This document shows, in pieces, positions 57,431-64,000 of a stretch of DNA of 64,000 nucleotides. Positions within the stretch are counted from its first letter, which is position 1. Every line of letters begins with the position of its first letter. The stretch lies in NCBI GenBank assembly GCA_052400625.1, contig JBQTGH010000008.1; one strand, given 5' to 3'. This DNA comes from Thermophagus sp052400625. GTDB taxonomy: Bacteria > Bacteroidota > Bacteroidia > Bacteroidales > Marinilabiliaceae. Below the pieces are notes generated by a model. That model was given only the letters and a program-made list of their open reading frames with translations, did no database searches and was not told the origin of the DNA. The translations under genes and the position numbers were made by a program.

Positions 57431-57477
57431 CCTGTGAAACGAGCATGACAATGTGAGATTGTCACAACAAGAACAGG
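57431..57477. other. Nested hairpin upstream of the M28-like gene
   Basis: TGACAAT/ATTGTCA (57446-57452, 57458-57464, loop GTGAG) lies within an outer CCTGT/ACAGG pair (57431-57435, 57473-57477), 59 bp before the ATG of the M28-like gene. A smaller GAAAC/GTTTC hairpin lies at about 57376-57398. They may form a structured leader or a cysS 3' end; there is no T-run. Confidence 0.4.
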
Positions 57478-57535
57478 TGTAAACTAATGGTCATGCGAGT
57501 TCCATCAGACCAATGGATTAACCAATTTTATACTG

Positions 57536-58561
57536 ATGAAAAAAACCATCAACCAGCTTTTAAGAGCCCCCTTATTAATAACAGCAGTGGCCTTTATTAC
57601 AATGGGGGCCGGGTGTGGGCAACAGCCATCCCGTCAGGCCGGCACAAAAACAAAAGAGGCCTTGTCACCTTTATCCACCCCTCATTTTAATGCCGACTCG
57701 GCCTACCATTATGTCCAAAAACAGGTGAATTTTGGCCCTCGTGTACCCAACACCCAAGCGCATGAGGCCTGTGCCCGATGGCTATCCGAAAAAATGAAAG
57801 GTTTTGGGGCTCAGGTAGAGGTCCAGGAGGGAAAGGTTACCGCTTTCGACAATACAATACTGCACATCAAAAACATCATTGCACAATTCCAACCGGAAAA
57901 GAATGACAGAATACTACTATTTGCCCATTGGGACACGCGCCCCTTCGCCGACCATGATCCCGACCCGGCCAAACGAAACACCCCTATCGACGGTGCCAAC
58001 GACGGTGCCAGTGGCGTTGGTGTGTTGATGGAAATTGCAAGGCATCTGAACAACAACCCTACTCACCCGGGAGTAGATATCATCTTTTTTGATGCCGAAG
58101 ATTATGGAATGCCTGACCACAGAAATCTGCCCTACAAGAAAGATACCTGGTGCCTGGGTAGCCAGTACTGGGGAAAAAACCGACACAAAAAGAACTACTA
58201 TGCCCGATACGGCATTTTACTCGATATGGTGGGAGCAAAAAACGCTCGCTTTTATCAAGAACAATACTCCCTGCAATGGGCACCCCGATTAGTGGATCAT
58301 ATTTGGAACACCGCAGCAAAAATAGGCTACAGCAATTTCTTCATATTCAATAAAGGTGGTTATATTACAGACGACCACGTCTATGTAAACAAACTTACCG
58401 GTATTCAAACCGTTGATATCATCCAATACGATCCGGCCAGTAACACCTCTTTTGGCAACTACTGGCACACCCACAATGACAACATGGATGTGATCGACCC
58501 AACTACCCTCAAAGCAGTTGGACAAACAGTATTGGAAGTTATTTATCAGAACGAATACTAA
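57536..58561 (+). CDS. M28-family lipoprotein, probable glutaminyl-peptide cyclotransferase
   Basis: 341 residues; lipobox MGAGC with C27 indicates membrane anchoring facing the periplasm. The M28/glutaminyl-cyclase fold has LLFAHWDTRPFADHD (H131, D133), PIDGANDGASGVG (D156) and IIFFDAEDYG (E188), followed by WHTHNDNMDVID near the C-terminus. Relatives in Bacteroidota, such as the Porphyromonas enzyme, cyclise N-terminal glutamine of exported proteins to pyroglutamate. That fits the many exported proteins in this window whose mature form would begin with Gln. An aminopeptidase role is the alternative. Confidence 0.88.
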   Translation: MKKTINQLLRAPLLITAVAFITMGAGCGQQPSRQAGTKTKEALSPLSTPHFNADSAYHYVQKQVNFGPRVPNTQAHEACARWLSEKMKGFGAQVEVQEGKVTAFDNTILHIKNIIAQFQPEKNDRILLFAHWDTRPFADHDPDPAKRNTPIDGANDGASGVGVLMEIARHLNNNPTHPGVDIIFFDAEDYGMPDHRNLPYKKDTWCLGSQYWGKNRHKKNYYARYGILLDMVGAKNARFYQEQYSLQWAPRLVDHIWNTAAKIGYSNFFIFNKGGYITDDHVYVNKLTGIQTVDIIQYDPASNTSFGNYWHTHNDNMDVIDPTTLKAVGQTVLEVIYQNEY

Positions 58562-58727
58562 CCAACGAATAATTTGACAGTAAATAAAATACATAGGGTC
58601 TAAATAAGCAATAGACAGATTTTAAAACCTTTAGACAGATCAGCTGTTATTCCGATTTACGATCCGATCATTAGAAAGATAATATCCGCCCCACCAATCC
58701 TAAACATAAAAACCTGAGCCACAAGCA

Positions 58728-59360
58728 ATGGTCCACAAGAATAACCATAAAAAAAAAGAAAAATCCCGAGGACTCCTTCCCGCCGGTCCAATGGTAGCAG
58801 GCTGCGATGAGGCAGGACGTGGTTGTCTGGCCGGACCCGTAGTGGCAGCTGCTGTTATTTTACCTGAAAACTTCAACCATCCGCTATTGAACGATTCCAA
58901 GCAGCTGTCTGAAAAAAAACGGGACCTACTGCGAGGGATCATCGAAAAAGAAGCCCTAGCCTGGGCCGTAGCAATGGTGGATAACCACGAAATTGACCGG
59001 ATTAATATCCTTAATGCATCCATTCGGGCCATGCATTTGGCCATTGAACAACTTAACCCACTTCCGCTCTCGATATTGATTGATGGAAACCGCTTTCATC
59101 CTTTCAAAGACCTCAAACATCAGTGCATCGTCAAAGGTGACGCCATCTACCAATGTATTGCTGCCGCCAGTGTGTTGGCTAAGACACACCGTGACGAATG
59201 GATGAAAACAAAACACAACGAATACCCTTGTTACGCATGGGATCAAAACAAAGGATACCCCACCAGAAAACACCGACAGGCCATTGAACAATTTGGCGTT
59301 TCACCATTACACCGCTTATCTTTTAAATTGACTGACAAACAGTTAAAAATCGATTTTTAA
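58728..59360 (+). CDS. rnhB: Ribonuclease HII
   Basis: Cuts RNA in RNA-DNA hybrids and single ribonucleotides in DNA. 210 residues. The four acidic active-site residues are D27 and E28 in GCDEAGRG, D119 in LIDGNRF and D138 in VKGDAIYQ, with the following SVLAKTHRDEWM helix. ATG start; the first 18 residues are a lysine-rich extension. It is on the same strand as the M28-like gene, 166 bp downstream. Confidence 0.97.
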   Translation: MVHKNNHKKKEKSRGLLPAGPMVAGCDEAGRGCLAGPVVAAAVILPENFNHPLLNDSKQLSEKKRDLLRGIIEKEALAWAVAMVDNHEIDRINILNASIRAMHLAIEQLNPLPLSILIDGNRFHPFKDLKHQCIVKGDAIYQCIAAASVLAKTHRDEWMKTKHNEYPCYAWDQNKGYPTRKHRQAIEQFGVSPLHRLSFKLTDKQLKIDF

Positions 59361-59522
59361 ACAACTTTCCAGACAAAAATATTCTTCTAACTAAAAAACC
59401 TTTTAACGACAAAAAACGATACACTATCTTTAACAAACAACTGAACATCACCCTCTCACAAAATGGAGACAAATACTTATTTTTACTTTGTTCAAAAAAA
59501 TTTATATACCTCACGAAGTATT

Positions 59523-59645
59523 ATGTACAATATATGAATACAATTTACACAACAATTATTGTACATTAATAAAAAAATCAACTTAGTACGACTCAAACAA
59601 TTTACAATTTATTTCAAAAAAATTAATTTAAAGTTTTTATCTTCG
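59523..59645 (+). promoter_or_regulatory. Inverted repeat and candidate promoter upstream of the TRL lipoprotein
   Basis: ATGTACAAT (59523-59531) and ATTGTACAT (59558-59566) form perfect 9-bp arms 26 bp apart. About 70 bp further, TATCTTCG (59638-59645) is one mismatch from TAnnTTTG and would start transcription about 100 nt before the ATG at 59752. The rest of the 391-bp gap after rnhB is AT-rich without other features. Confidence 0.4.
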
Positions 59646-59751
59646 CATTTCTTAAAAAAGAACAATCATAGTGGAGGCCTGCAATCACTTAAAAAAACGG
59701 GGCGTATTCCGAAAAGCCTTACGAGTAGGAAAAATTACAAATCTCAACATT

Positions 59752-60036
59752 ATGTTTAAAAAAGTTTCTAAAATCTTTGCCGTTCTTGGTGTAATGGCCA
59801 TGATGGCAAGTTGTTCCCTCGTATTGCCGGTGAATGCGACTTCTAACAGCGTAGGTAGCAAAGTAGGAACTGCTACTGCTACAGGTTACTTGGGGGTATT
59901 ATTCTTCGATCAGGACGCCAGCATCCAAAAGGCTGCTGAAAATGGAGGGATTACAAAAATTTCTACTGTTGATCTCAAATCAACTAGTATCTTGGGTATT
60001 ATTGTTACCTATGAAACTATTGTAACAGGAGAATAA
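59752..60036 (+). CDS. TRL-like family small lipoprotein
   Basis: 94 residues from the ATG at 59752; the longer frame from 59671 adds a non-signal sequence and is rejected. Lipobox MMASC (C near 20) after MFKKVSKIFAVLGVMA. The mature part has the glycine-rich GSKVGTATATGYLGVL and a C-terminal STVDLKSTSILGIIVTYETIVTGE typical of proteins named for the tRNA-associated locus (TRL). The biochemical role is unknown. It is followed by a strong terminator, so probably monocistronic. Confidence 0.85.
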   Translation: MFKKVSKIFAVLGVMAMMASCSLVLPVNATSNSVGSKVGTATATGYLGVLFFDQDASIQKAAENGGITKISTVDLKSTSILGIIVTYETIVTGE

Positions 60037-60045
60037 TTTTACAAA

Positions 60046-60086
60046 ACAACTGCCCGAATCCTATAACAGTGAATCGGGCAGTTTTG
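60046..60086 (+). terminator. Intrinsic terminator after the TRL gene
   Basis: AACTGCCCGA (60048-60057) pairs perfectly with TCGGGCAGTT (60074-60083), followed by TT and GCTAAG on the plus strand. The 10-bp GC-rich stem starts 11 nt after the stop codon. Confidence 0.8.
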
Positions 60087-60100
60087 CTAAGCCATGTATA

Positions 60101-60589
60101 ATGAGAAGTACATTCCTCTTTCTTTCAATTATATTTCTTTGTGGGTGCTCACAATCAAAAAGCGATCAAATTCAACTATTCAACGGAATTTCTTTTCAAC
60201 TACAACAAAAAGAGATCATTCGCGACATTACACCTTCTACAATTGAATTCTACGACTCATTATTCAACGGTCCTTTTTCAGAGATTCCCCTGTACCGAAA
60301 CATTCAACACCCCCAATATTCGCTGTTTATCGGCATGCCTTTTAACACCTCGTTACAGAAAATAATGGATTATTCATACGCCTGGGCAGATTCATCCATT
60401 ATAATGAAACAAGCCAACGACTCGAGTTTCCTGATCACTTATAAAGTAGAAAACGCTATTGCCATGAAATATGCCATTCAAACAGGAAATTCTAATCTAT
60501 TTTTTTTATCGGGCTTAACCCAAGAAAAAGTGGTTGCAGATTCTCTTTTTACTCTTAAAAAACTTTCCAAACGTTTTATACACAATTAA
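60101..60589 (+). CDS. Hypothetical small lipoprotein
   Basis: 162 residues; MRSTFLFLSIIFLCGCSQS gives a lipobox (LCGC, C16). The mature part is mixed alpha/beta, with an amphipathic middle (MDYSYAWADSSIIMKQ) and a C-terminal LSGLTQEKVVADSLFTLKKLSKRF. I do not recognise a family. The ATG lies 15 bp after the terminator of the preceding gene, so any promoter must overlap that region, or read-through is used. Function unknown. Confidence 0.7.
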   Translation: MRSTFLFLSIIFLCGCSQSKSDQIQLFNGISFQLQQKEIIRDITPSTIEFYDSLFNGPFSEIPLYRNIQHPQYSLFIGMPFNTSLQKIMDYSYAWADSSIIMKQANDSSFLITYKVENAIAMKYAIQTGNSNLFFLSGLTQEKVVADSLFTLKKLSKRFIHN

Positions 60590-60833
60590 ATACCTTTTAA
60601 TGCAATTCAGCAGGCATCTATTTTTCACACAAAAAGATAAAAAAATTAGGTATTTTTACGCAAAAGAACTGTTTCAATCCAAATAACCGTGTCGATGGAC
60701 ATTTAGCTGTCGATGTTTGCTTCCATTTTTCGGAAAAGAGACTGTTATAAACTCGGTTAATACGAGACTCCCAGACCAATCTCTATATTTGGAGTATGAT
60801 TAGGGAACCAATATATTACAAAATTTTACACCA

Positions 60834-61394
60834 ATGGGCGACAAAACACTTAAACCTTACATAATAAAAAACTTCATCTCATTCTTTTTTGTTCTGACAC
60901 TACTCTCCTGCTCGACATATCGCTATTCGGGCAGGAAAAATCTTTATACCTCATTTTATATTGGAAACAATGGGAGTCAATATTTCATTAAGCCACTTTC
61001 TTTCAAAGGATCTACCTCCCAAACGATGGAATTGGACCTGACCTTCCGAGTTAAAAAATTTATTCTGGATAATGATTCGGTTACGCTGAATTATACCGTT
61101 ACCAGCCTGACCCCGGTAAAACAGACTGATAGCATCGCCATTATTTCCCCCACAGAAAGATTTGTTATCCATGAAAATTTTAATAGGTTATTTATCAAAA
61201 AATCAAAAAAGGGCAACCATTCACGTTTTTCTGTCACGACTAATCTGAAACCATTATCCGACCTTTTTCAGGAAGCAAACTGGACCATTGTAGTATTTTC
61301 GCCTCAAGGCACTATAACTCTACAAACGCCCAAAAAAACGGCTAAAAAATTATTCTCCTTAAATAACAACCTATTTGAATTGATAAGAGAATAA
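60834..61394 (+). CDS. Hypothetical lipoprotein
   Basis: 186 residues; a basic N-terminus then FISFFFVLTLLSCSTYRYSG gives a lipobox LLSC (C26). The mature part is beta-rich, with repeated SVTLNYTVTSLTPV-like strands and a lysine-rich stretch (LFIKKSKKGNHSRF). No family recognised. It stands alone, 244 bp after the previous lipoprotein gene, and faces the barrel gene at 61922 tail to tail. Function unknown. Confidence 0.7.
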   Translation: MGDKTLKPYIIKNFISFFFVLTLLSCSTYRYSGRKNLYTSFYIGNNGSQYFIKPLSFKGSTSQTMELDLTFRVKKFILDNDSVTLNYTVTSLTPVKQTDSIAIISPTERFVIHENFNRLFIKKSKKGNHSRFSVTTNLKPLSDLFQEANWTIVVFSPQGTITLQTPKKTAKKLFSLNNNLFELIRE

Positions 61395-61921
61395 GAAGCT
61401 ATTGAATGATGATTGGCTTTTATCCCATAAGCAATTAAATGTTCGCAAAGATTCGCAAAGATTTTATTTCCCAAATAGATTAAACCTTTTTTATAAAATA
61501 TGATTTGCCAGGGAAATATTTGCCTGTTTATTAGAGAAGACAATTCCCATTTCCGAGGGAAAAGTTTTCCCATTAACAAATAATGGTTCCCTATTCTAGG
61601 TTCACCACACAACACCCATTTTATATACCTAATTTTATAATAAAGGCTAGCCCTAAGGTGTAAAGAACGGGCTACTTCACCAATTAGCCAAATAAAATTT
61701 GCACAAGACAAAAACGACCAACGTTTCTACAATAATTTGAGAGGAGAGATCATCCCGATATTGCCATCCAAATTATAAAAAACTTCCACCGATTGTTACA
61801 AAGGAATCTCTTCCTCTTAATATCTAACAATGACTTAACTATTTATAGAAACACAATTTAGGGCTGCCCTTTTTTGAAGAACAGCCCTACTTTCAAAAAA
61901 ATATTTTTCAATTAACAAAAT
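61395..61921. other. 527-bp convergent intergenic region with one hairpin
   Basis: No supported gene. AGGGCTG (61860-61866) and CAGCCCT (61882-61888) form a 7-bp stem with a 15-nt loop about 34 bp after the barrel stop on the minus strand. This is a possible weak terminator, followed there by AAATTGTGTTTC. The rest is AT-rich. Confidence 0.5.
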
Positions 61922-62512
61922 CTAAAATTTGTAATTTACTCCTATTTGAAAAACTCTATTTTTCAAATCACCCTCAACAAAATCATCTTCATCAACAATA
62001 TTAGATAATCCTAAATTATACCTAAAATCTATTCCTAACCCAAAATCAAAATCATAACCAGCACCTAAGTTAAAGCCAAAGTCAAGAGTTTTAACATAAT
62101 CTTTGACATCTTCAGTATATGAAGACCCGTCTTCTTCATATTCAGCCTTAGCTGACAATAAAAAACTTAATTGCGGACCAGCCTGAACATTAAATCCTTC
62201 TGAAATATAATATTTTAACATCATTGGCAAATCCAAATAGTTCAATTTATCAGTATAATTCAAATCACCTTCTGACTCCTTTGCACCTTTCATAGAAAAA
62301 AGAAGTTCAGGTTGAAATAATAACGAATTTCCTAAATCAACATTTAGAAAGACTCCTAACATAGGAGCAACTCGGGAATCCATACCATCTCCATCATCAC
62401 CGCCATAATTTGCAAAATTCAATCCAGACTTTACTCCATAAATTACTTGAGAAAATCCAGATGTAGAAACAAATAACAGCAGTACTGCAAAAATAGAAAT
62501 TACTTTTTTCAT
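61922..62512 (-). CDS. Small outer-membrane beta-barrel protein (PorT-like porin family), copy 1
   Basis: 196 residues from the ATG at 62512; the frame opens at 62539, but MKKVISIFAVLLLFVSTSGFS before QVIYG is the natural signal peptide. An eight-strand barrel is suggested by alternating hydrophobic strands, KSGLNFANYGGDDGDGMDSR, FQPELLFSMKGAK, LPMMLKYYISEGFNVQAGPQLSFLL, and a C-terminal FQIGVNYKF ending in Phe. It closely resembles the gene at 63369, so a duplicated pair. Ligand unknown. Confidence 0.88.
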   Translation of the reverse strand: MKKVISIFAVLLLFVSTSGFSQVIYGVKSGLNFANYGGDDGDGMDSRVAPMLGVFLNVDLGNSLLFQPELLFSMKGAKESEGDLNYTDKLNYLDLPMMLKYYISEGFNVQAGPQLSFLLSAKAEYEEDGSSYTEDVKDYVKTLDFGFNLGAGYDFDFGLGIDFRYNLGLSNIVDEDDFVEGDLKNRVFQIGVNYKF

Positions 62513-63304
62513 AATTAATGATTTTATAAAAAACAACAAAGCATTATATTGAACTTATTTTTTTATTTTCCAGCATCTTTAACGAACTATAGAATCAATT
62601 ATCTATTACCAAAGAGAGAAAAACAAAGCACACCTTTTCTCCTCACATTTTTTCGATTCAAACTTTTCATAAACCATTCCATTCTCATGCCTGACGTGAT
62701 TATCACCTATTATATTGCACTTTAATTAAAACTTAAAACCAACACCTTCTTTGACGCCAGCGCCATAAAAATGGGCTCACAAACATCAACCCCAGCACGT
62801 TTATTTTTTTTTATCTACCACTTACACAAACCAAATAAAACAAAAAAACATTTCATTCATAAATGCTAAGGTCAAATCAAAAAACAAATAATTCTTTATT
62901 TCGAAAGACAAAATAAGTAACTTTTTTCTTTTCACCTAATCAATATAATAAAAAACATAATGATTTTTTGACAAACCTTCCAAACCCTTACTTTAATAAC
63001 CTATTATTTTTTATATATAAAAAAATCATCATCTTATTTATCTTAATTCTAAATAATTCTTACTACATCAAGACATATCCCTCTCGAGAATCAGTCCGGT
63101 CCGTATTAAAGAATTAAAACAATATATCCCCAATAAAAAACTAACTGTTCGATAAACTCATCTGCTATTGAAAAGAAGTGAATTCCCAATACAAGCAAAT
63201 ATCACCCCCACCTCTAGCAAGACTCAAACTGATAGAAATTAATAAGAAGCAACCTGAATATCCCACTATTAGCCTGAATAATCTCTAGGTAATTTCAAAA
63301 ACAC
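62513..63304. other. About 790-bp AT-rich gap between the two barrel genes
   Basis: No gene, repeat or clear promoter that I can support. It is markedly AT-rich, with several A- and T-tracts. It must hold the promoter of the barrel gene at 61922, unless read-through from the second barrel passes the terminator at 63305. Confidence 0.5.
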
Positions 63305-63339
63305 TAAAAAAGGTCATCTCTAACCCGAGATAACCTTTT
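63305..63339 (-). terminator. Intrinsic terminator of the second barrel gene
   Basis: AAAGGTCATCTC (63309-63320) pairs with GAGATAACCTTT (63327-63338) with one mismatch and a 6-nt loop. On the minus strand it is followed by TTAGTGT after a T-run, 30 bp beyond the stop. Confidence 0.8.
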
Positions 63340-63368
63340 ATATATCTTAATATTTACTTATCACTTAA

Positions 63369-63950
63369 CTAAAAAGCGTAACTAACGCCTATTTGAAAAG
63401 CTCTATTTTTAATCTCTCCGCCACCATCATCAACAATATTTGTTAATCCCATATTGTATCTAAAATCAATTCCAAAGCCAAAATCAAATTCATATCCGGC
63501 ACCGAGGTTTAAGCCAAAATCAACAGACTTCATATATTCTTTATAATCCTCAGTAACAGAAACGCCTCCTCCTTTAAACTCACCTTCTGCAGACAACAAA
63601 AAACTTAATTGTGGACCAGCCTGAAAATTAAACCCTTCTGACACATAGAATTTTAACATCAAGGGAACATCAATATAACTCAATTTTTCCGTTACATCAA
63701 CATTTATTCCCTCAACTTCACCTGATCCCTTTGCGCCTTTCATGGAATACAAAAGCTCGGGTTGGAATGACATATTATCAGACAAATTAAACCTTGCAAA
63801 TCCCCCAAACAAAGGAACTAAACGAGAATCCATTCCATCCCCATCGTCACCACCATAGTTTGAAATATTCACCCCAGCCTTAATTCCAAACTGAGCCTGA
63901 GAAAATGAGACGGTCGAAAATAACGAGAGTGTAAAATAAACTCTGTCCAT
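63369..63950 (-). CDS. Small outer-membrane beta-barrel protein (PorT-like porin family), copy 2
   Basis: 193 residues, a paralogue of the gene at 61922 along its whole length (shared NYGGDDGDGMDSR, FQPELL.SMKGAK, SEGFN.QAGPQLSFLLSA, DFGF.IDFRYN.GL.NIVD). It ends in FQIGVSYAF. The signal segment MDRVYFTLSLFSTVSFSQA lacks the usual lysines and is short, so the true start may be different or the 5' end may have changed. The start lies 50 bp from the window edge, so the promoter is not fully visible. Confidence 0.85.
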   Translation of the reverse strand: MDRVYFTLSLFSTVSFSQAQFGIKAGVNISNYGGDDGDGMDSRLVPLFGGFARFNLSDNMSFQPELLYSMKGAKGSGEVEGINVDVTEKLSYIDVPLMLKFYVSEGFNFQAGPQLSFLLSAEGEFKGGGVSVTEDYKEYMKSVDFGLNLGAGYEFDFGFGIDFRYNMGLTNIVDDGGGEIKNRAFQIGVSYAF

Positions 63951-64000
63951 AAACTAATAAATCTTAATATTGCAGTTTATGACAGACAAGAAAAAAGAGA

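Noticed and set aside
59671..59751. Extended N-terminus of the TRL protein
   Set aside because: The added 27 residues are basic and not signal-like. The internal Met at 59752 starts a clean lipoprotein signal.
61304..61711. 135-codon minus-strand frame in the gap before the first barrel
   Set aside because: Overlaps the 3' end of the lipoprotein gene on the other strand, lacks any domain or signal peptide pattern and has atypical composition. Treated as chance.

Overview
The window looks like a chromosomal segment of a Bacteroidota bacterium, most likely a carbohydrate-degrading member of the Bacteroidales/Marinilabiliales type. This rests on the gene families: SusC/SusD pairs, hybrid two-component regulators (HTCS), FecI/FecR with a TonB receptor, DUF4859-type lipoproteins and a TRL-family lipoprotein. 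It also rests on -7 boxes of the form TAnnTTTG, and on the near-universal Gln after predicted signal-peptide cleavage sites. I see no rRNA, tRNA, CRISPR array or intact insertion sequence.

Layout. (1) 78-4106: an HTCS regulator whose target locus is not recognisable here; it converges on a housekeeping block on the minus strand. (2) 4404-13290: arginyl-tRNA synthetase, arginine decarboxylase, an outer-membrane barrel and a 1011-residue TPR protein, the last three probably one operon. (3) 13339-16667: a long leader with 23-bp tandem repeats and two THI-box (TPP) riboswitches, then a TonB-dependent receptor that is presumably a thiamin or thiamin-precursor transporter, closed by a bidirectional terminator shared with a convergent S9 peptidase (16751-18988). 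(4) 19805-42216: a polysaccharide-utilisation-type locus on the minus strand, read SusC, SusD, a SusE-position lipoprotein, an HExxH lipoprotein, GH43, a DUF5695-like protein, GH27, a second HExxH protein and GH127, with its HTCS regulator upstream. (5) 42382-46253: ECF sigma factor, FecR anti-sigma and an STN-type TonB receptor. (6) 46416-52541: a lipoprotein, then an apparent three-gene operon of a TPP-dependent enzyme, a 2-hydroxyacyl-CoA-dehydratase-like Fe-S protein and a soluble PAS histidine kinase. (7) 52752-59360: housekeeping genes (RluA-type pseudouridine synthase, panB, CvfB-like S1 protein, cysS, an M28/glutaminyl-cyclase-like lipoprotein, rnhB). (8) 59752-63950: small lipoproteins and two paralogous outer-membrane barrels in AT-rich DNA.

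The two most interesting units are regions 4 and 6. The enzyme set of region 4 (predicted beta-L-arabinofuranosidase, alpha-L-arabinofuranosidase-type GH43, alpha-galactosidase-type GH27) together with two HExxH proteins fits the bonds of plant hydroxyproline-rich glycoproteins such as extensin better than a plain polysaccharide. A perfect 11-bp direct repeat with 21-bp period upstream of susC is a strong candidate binding site for the HTCS. Region 6 couples two metabolic enzymes to a cytoplasmic sensor kinase with 9- and 20-bp gaps, a combination I do not recognise from any described pathway.

All calls are from reading the sequence. No database search was run, so family names come from motif recognition and memory, and residue numbers were counted by hand.
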